Source: Nosocomiicoccus massiliensis (GTDB lineage: Bacteria > Bacillota > Bacilli > Staphylococcales > Salinicoccaceae). Taken from it: a stretch of DNA of 64,000 nucleotides. The notes below the pieces were generated by a model. That model ran no database searches and was not told the DNA's origin. It worked only from the letters and a program-made list of their open reading frames with translations. Shown here piece after piece: positions 33,302-43,320 of the stretch. Both the position numbers and the translations under genes were made by a program. Location of the stretch: contig NZ_CP136964.1 in NCBI RefSeq assembly GCF_002871345.2, positions 620,001 to 684,000 of the forward strand, given 5' to 3'. Position 1 is the first letter of the stretch. Every line of letters starts with the position of its first letter.

Positions 33302-34216
33302 TTATAGCTTTTCGATTTCGTTTGCCATTGCGTCGATGAATCGTTGGTCCGTGTTCGGCATTGGTGGACGGTGGTACACTGCGTTGTTGCGGTCCGTAAC
33401 TACTTTACATTCGTAGTCGTTATCGTATAACACTTCTAAATGTTCACATACAAAACCTAATGGTAAGTAAACGAAGTGTTTAAATTGATGTTCATCGTAT
33501 AAGTCTTGTGTTAAATCTTGAACGTCAGGCCCTAACCAAGGATCTGGCGTGTTTCCTTCAGACTGCCATCCTGTGAAATAATGACCGAAATTCGCACGCT
33601 CACGAATGAGCTCCATCGTCTCTTCTAATTGTTTTGGATATGGATCGTTATTTTCAACGATCATTTTTTCAGGTAAACTATGTGCACTTACAATAATTGC
33701 TGTTTTATCGTGCTCATCTTCTGGAATAGTTTTCATCGTTTCTTCAACTTGTTCTACCCAGTAATCAATGAACGGCTCTTGACGATAAAAATCATCGACT
33801 GATTTTACTGAAATACCGTACTTTTCTGCTTCTTCTTTTGCACGTTTGTTATAAGTTTCTACAGAAAACGCTGAATAATGCGGTGCAAGTACGACAGTTT
33901 CAATTTCTTTAATGCCCGCTTTATTAATGTCTTCAACCGCTTCTTCGATAAACGGTGTGATGTGTTTTAATCCGATAAATAACTCATACTCATCGTCACT
34001 ACGCTTATTCATTTCTTCAACTAATGCGAGCGCTTGACGTTTTGTTGTATCTTTTAATGGAGATACACCACCGATTGCTTTATAACGCATTTTTAAATCT
34101 TCTAATGCTTCTTCCGAAGGTGGACGTCCGTGACGTATATGTGTGTAATACGGTTCGATATCTGATTCTTGATACGGCGTTCCGTACGCCATTACGAGTA
34201 ATGCTTTTTTTGCCAT
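33302..34216 (-). CDS. hemH: Coproporphyrin III ferrochelatase
   Basis: 304 residues (CpfC type). Inserts Fe2+ into coproporphyrin III. Catalytic histidine in SAHSLPEKM (about residue 181) and the acidic partner in GFVCEHLEVLYDND; N-terminal LLVMAYGTP. Soluble, without the [2Fe-2S] tail. Sits 6 bp from hemE and 4 bp from hemY in the operon. Confidence 0.95.
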   Translation of the reverse strand: MAKKALLVMAYGTPYQESDIEPYYTHIRHGRPPSEEALEDLKMRYKAIGGVSPLKDTTKRQALALVEEMNKRSDDEYELFIGLKHITPFIEEAVEDINKAGIKEIETVVLAPHYSAFSVETYNKRAKEEAEKYGISVKSVDDFYRQEPFIDYWVEQVEETMKTIPEDEHDKTAIIVSAHSLPEKMIVENNDPYPKQLEETMELIRERANFGHYFTGWQSEGNTPDPWLGPDVQDLTQDLYDEHQFKHFVYLPLGFVCEHLEVLYDNDYECKVVTDRNNAVYHRPPMPNTDQRFIDAMANEIEKL

Positions 34217-34222
34217 GTTAAA

Positions 34223-35251
34223 TTACAATCCTTTCGAATAATTGTGAACGAATTCTGTTAATCGTTTTAACGTATCTGGATTTACTTCAGGGAATACCCC
34301 GTGCCCTAAGTTGAAAATATGACCTTTGTTTTGACCTTGCTCTAAAATTTGAGATGCATACTTTTCAATAACGTCCCATTCTGCAAGTAGAATTGCTGGG
34401 TCTAAGTTTCCTTGTAATGACTTATTAATTCCCATTTCTCTTGCTTCTTTAATCGACGTTCTCCAGTCGAGACCAATTACGTCACTACCTAACGTATCCC
34501 ACTCTTTTAATAAGTGGCTTGCACCAATTCCAAAAATTGTGACTGGTACACCTAATTTTTTCGTTTCACTAATTAAACGACGCATAGAGTTTCCTAAATA
34601 GTACTCATAATCTTCTTTGTTTAATGCACCTGCCCATGAGTCAAAGATTTGAATCATTTTAGCACCCGCATCTACTTGTGCTTTTAAATAAACGATACTC
34701 ATATCTGTTAATTTTTCCATTAATGCAAACCATGTTTTTTCATCGTTATACATTAACGATTTTGTCTTGTGGTATCTTCTTGTCGGTCCGCCTTCAATCA
34801 TGTAGCTTGCGACAGTGAACGGCGCTCCACAAAATCCAATTAACGGAACGTTTAATTTTTCATTGACTAAAATGTCGATTGCTTTTACTGTGTAATCTAA
34901 ATCTTTTGTTGGATCAAGTTCACCCAGTGCTTCGACGTCTTCAATACGTCGAATCGGATTATCGATAACAGGCCCTACACCTTTCACGATATCTACATCG
35001 ATACCAATCGGTGCAAGTGGTGTAATAATGTCTTTGTAAAGAATCGCAGCATCTACATTGTAGTTTTCAACAGGCGTTGCTGTTAAATAAGCTGTAATTT
35101 CTGGATCCTTCGTAATTTCGATTAACCCACCGTATTGTTCTTTAATCTTATTGTACTCTGGTTGTGAACGTCCAACTTGACGCATAAACCAAACAGGTGT
35201 GTAATCTGTTTTCTCCCCTCGAGCTGCTCTTAAAATCGTATCATTAAACAA
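34223..35251 (-). CDS. hemE: Uroporphyrinogen III decarboxylase
   Basis: 342 residues. Removes four carboxyls to form coproporphyrinogen III. Family motifs: [15 protein letters not shown] with the substrate-binding arginines, [17 protein letters not shown], and the late [13 protein letters not shown]. Starts at TTG 35251, 7 nt after AGGGGGA. First gene of the haem operon, divergent from traP. Confidence 0.95.
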   Translation of the reverse strand: MFNDTILRAARGEKTDYTPVWFMRQVGRSQPEYNKIKEQYGGLIEITKDPEITAYLTATPVENYNVDAAILYKDIITPLAPIGIDVDIVKGVGPVIDNPIRRIEDVEALGELDPTKDLDYTVKAIDILVNEKLNVPLIGFCGAPFTVASYMIEGGPTRRYHKTKSLMYNDEKTWFALMEKLTDMSIVYLKAQVDAGAKMIQIFDSWAGALNKEDYEYYLGNSMRRLISETKKLGVPVTIFGIGASHLLKEWDTLGSDVIGLDWRTSIKEAREMGINKSLQGNLDPAILLAEWDVIEKYASQILEQGQNKGHIFNLGHGVFPEVNPDTLKRLTEFVHNYSKGL

Positions 35252-35429
35252 TGATTTTCCCCCTAATTACTTTTGTATCGACAATATTGTAACATGATAT
35301 ATGAAGTTTTCGTGAAATGTGAATGAATTGTCATATTTAAAAATTTCCTAAATGTTTAACAACTTTTCGATTATGGCTATATATAATATAATATGAATAA
35401 CAACTTAGAAAGAATGAGAGGTAATCAAT

Positions 35430-35957
35430 ATGTATTTCCACAAAACAAACGGAACAGTAGACTATTTAGAAAGTTTAAAAGAAAAATATCCAAATGCACA
35501 TCTACAAGCAAATCCGAACACTGGTATTTTATATTACGAAGATAATGAAGCAAAATCTGAATTTGAAACAGAACAATCATATGAGATTGTCGACTCTAAA
35601 GGTGATTTAAGTGAAGATCATCCAACATACGCAGTACACATTCCTGCATATGGTTTAGGTAAATCGACGATCATTTCACACTTAAGTGATTTTAGATCTG
35701 AGTTAGACAACGTAAAAGGTGTTAAATCTTATCGTATCGCACGTAAGCTCGATCAAGATAGCTATTTAGTTATTGTCACATTTACAAGTATCGATGCATA
35801 CCACGACTTTAAAGAGACAGACACATTTAAGAATTACTTAACACAAGACGTGCTTAAAAAATTCCAAAACGAAGAAAGTATGTTCCAAGACTTTGCAACG
35901 TCACAACTCTACTTTACTGTTAAAGAAGTAGAACAAGACGAAGAAGACGAATTTTAA
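35430..35957 (+). CDS. traP: TRAP/HmoB-like protein with ABM domain
   Basis: 175 residues. C-terminal half (YAVHIPAYGLGKSTIISHLSDFRSELDNVKGVKSYRI ... FTSIDAYHDFKETDTFKNYL) resembles S. aureus TRAP and the haem-degrading HmoB/antibiotic-biosynthesis-monooxygenase fold. Position next to hemE matches S. aureus. An acidic tail closes the protein. A role in haem or stress handling is more likely than the quorum-sensing role once proposed. GAGAGG precedes ATG 35430. Confidence 0.82.
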   Translation: MYFHKTNGTVDYLESLKEKYPNAHLQANPNTGILYYEDNEAKSEFETEQSYEIVDSKGDLSEDHPTYAVHIPAYGLGKSTIISHLSDFRSELDNVKGVKSYRIARKLDQDSYLVIVTFTSIDAYHDFKETDTFKNYLTQDVLKKFQNEESMFQDFATSQLYFTVKEVEQDEEDEF

Positions 35958-35962
35958 ACATA

Positions 35963-36003
35963 AAAACGCGCGCTGAGATTAATCACTCAGTGCGCGTTCT
36001 TTT
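35963..36003 (+). terminator. traP terminator formed with displaced ecsB end
   Basis: AACGCGCGCTGAG/CTCAGTGCGCGTT hairpin followed by TTTT on the plus strand. The right arm is the left 26-bp repeat, which equals the 3' end of ecsB. Confidence 0.85.
35978..36003. repeat. Left 26-bp direct repeat flanking the bce module
   Basis: Identical to 40459-40484. This copy is a displaced ecsB 3' end attached to the original downstream terminator arm. Confidence 0.88.
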
Positions 36004-37966
36004 ATTTTTCACCAACTATTTTAATATATGTTCGTGATGTAATCATATACATAACGATATATACAACCATCATAGCAACAATTACACTAGCATAGCTCGT
36101 AACAAATAATGATATATCGTTAATTCCAAGTAACCCGAGGACTTTATACACTATTTTCGACGCAAACAATGTATGAATCACTGCGGTTATAATAGGTAGC
36201 CCAAAAATTACAAGTATTTGTCTACGAATTGTCAATTTAATGAGTGAAAATGATAACCCAAGTTTTTGCATAATTTGATAGTTATCTTTATCCGCATAAC
36301 CTTCAGAAATTTGTTTGTAATACATAATTAAAAACAGACCTGCAAGTAATGTAATTGATACAACTACTCCGATAAAAACGAGACCACCGTTTAAATAGTA
36401 TATCATTTTTTTAATTTCTTCTTTACTATCAATCGGCAGACCAGTAGTCTCTTTATACGATTGAACAGTTTCATCTAGTCTATCTTTTGCTTCATGATTT
36501 TTTGCATTAAATACAATCGCTTTTACTTCTGCCATTTCACCATTTTCTTCATTATAGAATGCCTGAAACTCTTTATATAATTCCTCATTCGGTACGACCA
36601 CATATAATGCATCAATTCCAATTCGTGACTGAATTAAATTATCATCCACAAACCTAACATTTAACGCATTATTATTTAAAAAGTTAAGTTTAGAATCCTC
36701 ATTATAACGTTTCATATTACTACTGACTAAAATTTCATTGTCATCTAAAGTTAAATTTGTATCATGATATTCATTATGACTGTCGACTGTTTGTAGAAAC
36801 ATATACATCATAGTTGTTTTAGTTGGATTTTTTAAATGTTTAAAGTTTTCAATAACACCATCACGATCTATAACTGGTAACTCTATAAACTTTCTCATTT
36901 TTAAAGACTCTACATCGTCATTCAGTTTCAAATTATCATATAACTCTTGCATTTCAGGAAACTCGTTTTCATCGTTTACAGAAAGACTTATTTCATAATC
37001 GTATTTTTGAATATGTTCAATTTGTGTTTGAATTCCACGGTAAGTCGTCAAACTTAGTCCGAGGGTAACGATTAATAATGTTAAGATCATTGTAATACTT
37101 GCTAATCCAACAACATGTGATTTTAAACGTGAATTAAGTCCTGATATTGTAAAGAAATGTTTCTTTTTATAATACATTTCACTGCTCTTTAATATGTTTA
37201 AAGCGATAAACGTCACGGACATGAATATAAAATACGTACCAATTAGGACAAATACTGCGGCGATTAGAATGATAAATATCGACTCTATGACACCGGTTGT
37301 TGTTAATGCTAAGTAATATCCATATGCAAGTGATGATGTTCCAAGTATAGATAGGATTGTGATCACTAATTTTGAAGTTTTCTTTTCTCCTGCTTTATCT
37401 GTCTTCATCAACTGAATAGGACTTTGTCTAGTAATATGAATGTTACTAATAATAAATAACATTACGAAGATAAAGAAAATAAATACAGTTAAAATAATAC
37501 TCACTTCAATACTAAAAGGATAATCCATAATAGATACGCCTGTATTTTGAACAAGTTTATTTAAAGTTAAAAATATTAAATTTCCAAATAGATAACCTAA
37601 AACAATACTTAAAAATGACACTATAATAAATTCTACAACTAATTCATAGAAAATGATTAATCGGATATGTTTCTTTTCCATACCGAGTACCATATTAATT
37701 GCAAATTCTTTTTTCCGACGTTTAATCACAAAATTATAAGCGTAAATCACGAATATTAAAACGAGCATACCGACAAGAACATTGGCATAAATCATTATTT
37801 CAATAAGATCGCTACTGCGTTCGTTTAAGTAATCATTAAAAATTAAAGATAAAAATATATACTCCAGTCCAAACATTACAGATACTGCAATGACAAACGG
37901 TATAATAATTTCTCTTAATGCTTTAAAATTTCTAACAACGAGTTTACTAATGAGTTTAAATGTCAT
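36002..37966 (-). CDS. BceB/VraG-type ABC permease
   Basis: 654 residues from ATG 37966 (GTG starts four and three codons earlier are possible). FtsX-type permease with ten predicted membrane helices and the hallmark large extracellular domain (about residues 310-520) between helices 7 and 8, which senses peptide antibiotics bound to lipid II-cycle intermediates. With the ATPase 38717-37968 it forms a BceAB transporter. Overlaps the end of the ATPase gene. Its stop codon uses the last bases of the left repeat. Confidence 0.9.
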   Translation of the reverse strand: MTFKLISKLVVRNFKALREIIIPFVIAVSVMFGLEYIFLSLIFNDYLNERSSDLIEIMIYANVLVGMLVLIFVIYAYNFVIKRRKKEFAINMVLGMEKKHIRLIIFYELVVEFIIVSFLSIVLGYLFGNLIFLTLNKLVQNTGVSIMDYPFSIEVSIILTVFIFFIFVMLFIISNIHITRQSPIQLMKTDKAGEKKTSKLVITILSILGTSSLAYGYYLALTTTGVIESIFIILIAAVFVLIGTYFIFMSVTFIALNILKSSEMYYKKKHFFTISGLNSRLKSHVVGLASITMILTLLIVTLGLSLTTYRGIQTQIEHIQKYDYEISLSVNDENEFPEMQELYDNLKLNDDVESLKMRKFIELPVIDRDGVIENFKHLKNPTKTTMMYMFLQTVDSHNEYHDTNLTLDDNEILVSSNMKRYNEDSKLNFLNNNALNVRFVDDNLIQSRIGIDALYVVVPNEELYKEFQAFYNEENGEMAEVKAIVFNAKNHEAKDRLDETVQSYKETTGLPIDSKEEIKKMIYYLNGGLVFIGVVVSITLLAGLFLIMYYKQISEGYADKDNYQIMQKLGLSFSLIKLTIRRQILVIFGLPIITAVIHTLFASKIVYKVLGLLGINDISLFVTSYASVIVAMMVVYIVMYMITSRTYIKIVGEK

Positions 37967-37967
37967 C

Positions 37968-38717
37968 TTACTCACCACTTTCGCTTAGCATTGTAAGGCT
38001 TTCTGATATTCTCTTTTGAAACTCTTGGTTTGAATTGTCACCTTTATAAATTTCATGATAGACTTTACCATCTTTTATGAATAATACGCGTTTTGCATAG
38101 GCAGCATCAGTTACTGAATGTGTGACAAGTAAAATAGTATGTTGATCTTCATTAACTTTTTGAAATAATTCCATTATTTCTTTTGATGTCTTCGAGTCTA
38201 ATGCACCTGTAGGCTCATCAGCGAGTAATATTTTTGGATCAGTGATCAGTGCACGTGCGATTGCGACTCTTTGTTGTTGTCCCCCAGAAATCTCATATGG
38301 AAATTTATCGATATGAGACTCAATGTTTAGTGATTTCACGAGTGGCATTAATTTTTCTTTCATAGCACTCGGTTTCACATCAGACAATACGAGTGGCATT
38401 AAAATATTATCTTTATTAGTCATTGTATGAAGGACATTAAAATCTTGGAATACAAACCCAAGCTGATCACGACGGAACTGAGCAACATCTTTATTTTTTA
38501 ATAATGATAAGTCTTGACCATCAATTAAAACTGTTCCATCTGTCGGTGTGTCGAATGTTGCAATTATATTTAATAAAGTAGATTTTCCAGAACCAGACTC
38601 TCCCATTATTGCAACAAACTCACCTTCTTGTATAGAAAAGTTCATTTGCTTTAATGCCGTCACCTTATTATTTCCACGACCAAATTCTTTTGATAAATTT
38701 TTAACTTCAAGTAACAT
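37968..38717 (-). CDS. BceA/VraF-type ABC transporter ATPase
   Basis: 249 residues; Walker A GESGSGKST, Q-loop FVFQDFNVL, signature ISGGQQQRV, Walker B ILLADEPTGALD, and the H-loop LLVTHS. Energises the BceB permease that both removes peptide antibiotics from their lipid targets and signals to the BceS kinase. Expected to be induced from the BceR-box promoter at 38773-38819. Confidence 0.93.
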   Translation of the reverse strand: MLLEVKNLSKEFGRGNNKVTALKQMNFSIQEGEFVAIMGESGSGKSTLLNIIATFDTPTDGTVLIDGQDLSLLKNKDVAQFRRDQLGFVFQDFNVLHTMTNKDNILMPLVLSDVKPSAMKEKLMPLVKSLNIESHIDKFPYEISGGQQQRVAIARALITDPKILLADEPTGALDSKTSKEIMELFQKVNEDQHTILLVTHSVTDAAYAKRVLFIKDGKVYHEIYKGDNSNQEFQKRISESLTMLSESGE

Positions 38718-38756
38718 ATCTTCACCTCTTATTGATTTAGATCAAGTATAAAACAC

Positions 38757-38819
38757 AAAAAAACCAAGTACATTTATATATTCTTACAAACATACTTGGT
38801 AATCTTACATTATTGTAAG
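38757..38819 (-). promoter_or_regulatory. bceA promoter with BceR-type box, overlapping the bceS terminator
   Basis: CTTACA-N4-TGTAAG (38804-38819) matches the BceR box TNACA-N4-TGTAA. Just downstream on the minus strand are TACCAA (38796-38801) and TATAAA (38773-38778), 17 bp apart. The terminator stem ACCAAGTA/TACTTGGT (38763-38770, 38793-38800) with seven T encloses the -10. The box overlaps the last codons of bceS. Confidence 0.72.
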
Positions 38820-39712
38820 GTTATTGATTTCTTAAATTTAATTTTAAAAGTCGTAAACTCATTTATCTTAGAGTCAACGGAAACATTTTGATTCAAACGA
38901 TGTGCTATACTCTGAACAATGTATAGGCCAACACCACTAGATTTTTCATCGAACATACCATTGAATCCTGAATATCCTTTATCAAATATTTTAGGTAAAT
39001 CCGACTCTGAAATTCCAATACCTGTATCTCTAATTACGAGTTCTTCTGTTCAATCATCAAAATAAATATATATATCTTTACCCTTTGCATATTTTAGTGC
39101 ATTATTTAGAATTTGTTCTATCATAATTGCCGTCCACTTGGGATCTGTCAGAACAACTGCTTCAATTTTATCATAATGTAATTTCGTACCATTATGTATA
39201 AAAATAATGGCGTACCTTTTAATCACTTGCTGAATAATTGAATCTAAATCTGTTTCTTTAAATGACATGTCTGTTGAATCATTCATGATTTTTAAATAAT
39301 TTAATGCTAGATTCGTATAGTTATCAATTTGAAAGATTTCTTGTTTCAGTCGATCATTTTGATTATCATCTTTTCGTTCAAGCAAAAGCTTTGAAGCAGT
39401 AATTGGTATTTTGATTTGGTGAACCCATAACAGAAAATAGGATTCGAGTTCTTCTCGGTAATTATATTCTTTATTTTTTTGTTGCTGAATTTGGGTTTTT
39501 AGTCTCTCTATCTGTTCAGATTTATTTTCTTCATCTATAAAAGTGAAAAATTGAGTGATAAAGTAAATCACATATACTGTAAATATAATCGCAATGCTTA
39601 GTACATATGCTCGAAATGTAAAATCAAACAGATAGAATACAATTAAAAATAATAGTGATATAAAAGCAATGATAATTACTTCGTTTTTCTTACTTGATAG
39701 ATATCGCTTCAT
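38810..39712 (-). pseudogene. BceS-type sensor histidine kinase with in-frame stop
   Basis: Intramembrane-sensing kinase of 300 codons: two N-terminal membrane helices (about residues 11-30 and 34-55) with a tiny outside loop, then a DHp region with the phospho-histidine in WVHQIKIPI, then HATPase. A TGA at 39050-39052 interrupts the frame right after YFDD. The same frame continues with DTGIGI, the GYSGFNG and GVGLYIV boxes, to a TAA at 38810-38812. Without readthrough the protein lacks the ATP-binding G boxes and should be inactive. Sequencing error is the alternative. Confidence 0.88.
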
Positions 39713-40387
39713 TTATACATCCTTTAATCGATAGCCATAATTCTTTTTAGTTTCAATCGAACCGTCTAGTCCAATTTTTTTCAGTTTCTTTCTAAGCCGA
39801 GCTATGTTAACTGCAAGGGTATTATCATCTATAAAATGTGAAGATTCCCAGCATCTTTCTATGAGAGTATTTCGACTCACAAAATGAGTAAAGTTTTGAA
39901 GTAATAACTGTATAATTAAATATTCAGTATGTGTACATTCTATCGATTGATCTCGATATGTAAACGTCATCGTATCGAGCGAAAGACTATACTCACCCTT
40001 ATTTAGTACATTTAAATCCTTTTTGAATTCATATGTTCGTCTGAGTAGCGCTTGAATTTTACTTATGGCAACATTCATATTAAATGGCTTTTCTATAAAA
40101 TCATCTCCACCCATTTGCATCGCCATAACTTGATCCATACTTTCATGTCTAGAGCTTATAAATACTATAGGAACCGTTGAAAATTTACGAATCTCTTGAC
40201 ACCAATAATAGCCATTATAAGAAGGTAAATTGATGTCAAGAAGTATAATATGAGGTTCCTCGTCTTTTACTTGCTGATCAATTGTGTTGAACTCTTCAGC
40301 AATCGTAACCGTAAAATCCCATTTTTCTAATTCAATTTTAAAACTCTCTCTGATTGTCACATCATCTTCTATAATAAATATTTTCAT
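39713..40387 (-). CDS. BceR-type OmpR-family response regulator
   Basis: 224 residues from ATG 40387 (GAGGT site; the longer frame from TTG 40405 would include it). Receiver domain with acidic pocket IIEDD and phospho-acceptor LLDINLP, then a winged-helix DNA-binding domain (TLAVNIARLRKKL). Adjacent to the kinase gene by a single base. Expected to bind the TTACA-N4-TGTAA box before bceA. Confidence 0.92.
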   Translation of the reverse strand: MKIFIIEDDVTIRESFKIELEKWDFTVTIAEEFNTIDQQVKDEEPHIILLDINLPSYNGYYWCQEIRKFSTVPIVFISSRHESMDQVMAMQMGGDDFIEKPFNMNVAISKIQALLRRTYEFKKDLNVLNKGEYSLSLDTMTFTYRDQSIECTHTEYLIIQLLLQNFTHFVSRNTLIERCWESSHFIDDNTLAVNIARLRKKLKKIGLDGSIETKKNYGYRLKDV

Positions 40388-40458
40388 TAAATACCTCAAT
40401 TTCAATTAGATAACTCGGTAGAATAATAGATGCATGCCAGAAGCTTAATCACTGGTCA

Positions 40459-40484
40459 ATTAATCACTCAGTGCGCGTTCTTTT
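40459..40484. repeat. Right 26-bp direct repeat (3' end of ecsB)
   Basis: Identical to 35978-36003; encodes the last residues ERALSD and stop of EcsB. Confidence 0.88.
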
Positions 40485-41671
40485 TTATATACGTTTTTAG
40501 ATAATAGTTGATTTAATACGTAACCAAAGATTGGGAAGATTAGGCCGATATAAAACTCTTTATTGTGCATGATGACAAATATAATCACAAATATGATCGA
40601 TATGATAAAAATTACTTTATGTGAGTAGCGTATATAAGATTTTTGGATATTACTACGTCGTACTGGCCATATTTTCGGCCATAGTAAATACGCTTGTGAC
40701 TGGTAAATTTGTGTGAGCTGTAAAATGATAATGTATAGTACAAACAATGAAAATATAACAGTCACATATATGTTTGACATCCAGACGATGAAAATTGTAA
40801 ATAAAAGCATTAACCTTAAAATAATCATCGGCAAATCAAAGTCTCTTAAAAAGCTACGATGAAACATATAATCATACATATGATTTTGATCGAAATGCTT
40901 TACGTTTTGTTTTCTCATGAATACGTCTAAATATTTGCGACGCTTGAATTTTTTATCTGCATTTTTTACGTTCGCAAACATCGAAATAATCGTATTAAAA
41001 CGGTTAATTTCATGTGTTTCGTAATCTACTAATCTCGTCCAATTCACTTTTAAGATTCGTTTTTTTCGAGTAATAAGTAAAACGATACTTAATACGAGCG
41101 GGATTAGTGCGACAAAGTATATGTTAACTAACGTTAAATATAATAATATCGCGTTAAAAACGATTAAAACATACATAACAAGTTGAGTGTTCAGTAACGT
41201 GTGAATCGTTTCAACTTTTATTTTAAACGTTAAATATACTGTCACGATTACTGCGACTGAAAATATCGCAAATTCAATTAGCGTATGGTTAATTAAAACG
41301 AGCATAAACGTTAATATCACCATAACGACTGGGAATATATAACTGAGCGCTAACGAGTATCGCTCTGCTTCTTTAAAATATCCATTTAATTCATCTTCTA
41401 CAGGTACTAAAAAGATAAGGTCCGCTTCTTTTAACAAACTGCGATACGTCGGTGTAATCGATAACGCTACGAGTACAGCGACTAACATATCGACGTATAT
41501 ATTGTTATGTAGCACGTCACGTAACTCAAATAACGAATAGAAAAACGCACCGAGCGCGATCGTTAAAAAGATTAAAAAGTGACTGTTAAAAATAAACTTC
41601 ATATAATACATACGTTTAGATATGTCTTTATCCATCCGTGTTTTAAATAAATCAGTCCACATTGCTGTCAC
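40460..41671 (-). CDS. ecsB: EcsB-family ABC transporter membrane subunit
   Basis: 403 residues with several hydrophobic helices grouped in pairs, typical of EcsB, the membrane partner of the EcsA ATPase; the pair affects secretion, intramembrane proteolysis by RasP and competence in Bacillus. The start overlaps the end of ecsA. The terminal codons are the right copy of the 26-bp repeat, so the gene was kept intact while a module was inserted behind it. Confidence 0.9.
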   Translation of the reverse strand: MTAMWTDLFKTRMDKDISKRMYYMKFIFNSHFLIFLTIALGAFFYSLFELRDVLHNNIYVDMLVAVLVALSITPTYRSLLKEADLIFLVPVEDELNGYFKEAERYSLALSYIFPVVMVILTFMLVLINHTLIEFAIFSVAVIVTVYLTFKIKVETIHTLLNTQLVMYVLIVFNAILLYLTLVNIYFVALIPLVLSIVLLITRKKRILKVNWTRLVDYETHEINRFNTIISMFANVKNADKKFKRRKYLDVFMRKQNVKHFDQNHMYDYMFHRSFLRDFDLPMIILRLMLLFTIFIVWMSNIYVTVIFSLFVLYIIILQLTQIYQSQAYLLWPKIWPVRRSNIQKSYIRYSHKVIFIISIIFVIIFVIMHNKEFYIGLIFPIFGYVLNQLLSKNVYKKERALSD

Positions 41672-42383
41672 CTGTTAAATGTAAATAAATATCATCTAAC
41701 GTACCATTAATGCCTGTCTCTTCTCTTAGAGAATCGATCGTACCGTCTGCGATTTTTTTACCGTGATGAATAATAATATATCTATCACAATATCTTTCAG
41801 CAGTAGCTAAAATGTGCGTACTCATTAAAATCGATTTACCTTTATTTCGCATAGATATCATCAACTCAATTAAACCTTCGATACCTAACGGGTCGAGTCC
41901 TAGAAACGGTTCGTCTATTATAAACAATTCAGGTTCAACAACGAATGCACAAATTAGCATCACTTTTTGTTTCATCCCTTTAGAAAAATGTGCCGGAAAC
42001 TTATCGAGTTCATTTTCTAAACGAAACAGTTTGAGTAGTGGCTTTGCTCTTGTCATCGCCTCGTCTTCAATTAAACCGTATGCCATTGCTGTCATATGAA
42101 TGTGCTCTCTTAGCGTCAATTCTTCATATAAAATTGGTGTCTCAGGAATATACGTTAAATGTTTACGCATATTTTCGTCTCGGATATTTTTATCTAATAC
42201 TTTTATCTCTCCACTATGTGGGGATAAAAGTCCTAATATATGTTTAATTGTCGTACTTTTACCAGCACCATTTAAACCGATTAAGCCGACAATCTCCCCT
42301 TCTTTTAAAGAAAAAGATATATCGTGAATAATTGGTGTTTTACCGTAACCACCAGTAACGTTTTGTAATTCTAAAATGTTCAT
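41652..42383 (-). CDS. ecsA: EcsA-family ABC transporter ATPase
   Basis: 243 residues from ATG 42383 (MNILELQNVTGGYG), the family-typical start; a TTG six codons earlier is in frame. Walker A GLNGAGKST, signature HFSKGMKQKV, Walker B LFIIDEPFLGLDP. Overlaps ecsB by 20 bp. Divergent from hit, as in other staphylococci. Confidence 0.93.
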   Translation of the reverse strand: MNILELQNVTGGYGKTPIIHDISFSLKEGEIVGLIGLNGAGKSTTIKHILGLLSPHSGEIKVLDKNIRDENMRKHLTYIPETPILYEELTLREHIHMTAMAYGLIEDEAMTRAKPLLKLFRLENELDKFPAHFSKGMKQKVMLICAFVVEPELFIIDEPFLGLDPLGIEGLIELMISMRNKGKSILMSTHILATAERYCDRYIIIHHGKKIADGTIDSLREETGINGTLDDIYLHLTGDSNVD

Positions 42384-42475
42384 ATTGAAACTCGCTTTCA
42401 ATTTGTTATTCGTGTATATAAGTATATAATAATCTTAAGTAAACTATATCATAACTTATTATGGAGGGAACACTA

Positions 42476-42904
42476 ATGAGTGAGAACAAAACAGTATTTG
42501 AAATGATCATCGACCGAGATATCGATGCAAACATTATTTATGAAGATGATAAATTCATCGCATTTTTAGATGCGTTTCCTGTCGTTAAAGGTCATACGCT
42601 CGTCGTTCCAAAAAAACGTATCGAAAACATTTTTGATTTAGACGACGAAACAGCAAACGATTATATGAAAGTCATTCGTAACGTATCAAAAGCAGTACAT
42701 GATACGTTTAACCCTGAAGGTTTAAATGTCATACAAAACAACGGTGAATTTGCTGGACAATCTGTATTCCACATTCACTTCCACATTTTACCGAGATATA
42801 AAGACGAACATGACGGTTTTGGTTACAAATGGGAAGACATTGAGTTTACAAAAGAAGAACGTGAACAGTTCGCTGAAGCAATTAAATCTAAACTCGATGC
42901 ATAA
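42476..42904 (+). CDS. hit: HIT-family nucleotide-binding protein
   Basis: 142 residues from ATG 42476 (GGAGGG site; an in-frame ATG at 42461 would contain the site). Histidine-triad motif FHIHFHILPRY near residue 100, and an N-terminal ANIIYEDDKFIAFLD. Hydrolase for AMP-linked substrates such as adenosine phosphoramidates. Syntenic with ecsA, opposite strand. Confidence 0.94.
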   Translation: MSENKTVFEMIIDRDIDANIIYEDDKFIAFLDAFPVVKGHTLVVPKKRIENIFDLDDETANDYMKVIRNVSKAVHDTFNPEGLNVIQNNGEFAGQSVFHIHFHILPRYKDEHDGFGYKWEDIEFTKEEREQFAEAIKSKLDA

Positions 42905-42957
42905 TAAACATTCGTTTCGGGTAAGAAATATGTATGATACGTAAGGAAGTGACATAA

Positions 42958-43320
42958 ATGGGTATTAGAAATTTTGCAGTTGGTTTTGTCGTTGGTGTTG
43001 TAGGTGGCGTTTCTTTATCAGTACTAAATGCGCCTCAATCAGGACGTGAACTCACAGCTTCTTTAAAATCTAATTCTGGAACAGTGAGTGCGTCAGCAAG
43101 CCAAGTTAAAGAAGAAATTAATAACATTAAACAATCTGTACTTCGTGCAAAGCATGAAGCGTCTAACATTAAAGAACTAACTGACGAAGTGAAAGACTTA
43201 GTCGATAACTTTAAATCAGATATTGAACCAAATATCGATCATTTAAAAGACGACGTCGCAACACTTCAAAACACAGCGGAAGACCTTCAGCACGCTTTCG
43301 ATAAACCAAATAACAAATAA
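42958..43320 (+). CDS. YtxH-like protein
   Basis: 120 residues. Short glycine-rich hydrophobic N-terminus (FAVGFVVGVVGGVSLSVLNAP) as in YtxH proteins, followed by a long amphipathic helical region with heptads (VKEEINNIKQSVLRAKHEASNIKELTDEV). Possibly membrane-associated general-stress type protein. It lies between hit and prsA, a conserved staphylococcal position. A 9-bp hairpin GCGGTGATG/CATCACCGC (43325-43352) follows and may be a weak terminator. Confidence 0.82.
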   Translation: MGIRNFAVGFVVGVVGGVSLSVLNAPQSGRELTASLKSNSGTVSASASQVKEEINNIKQSVLRAKHEASNIKELTDEVKDLVDNFKSDIEPNIDHLKDDVATLQNTAEDLQHAFDKPNNK

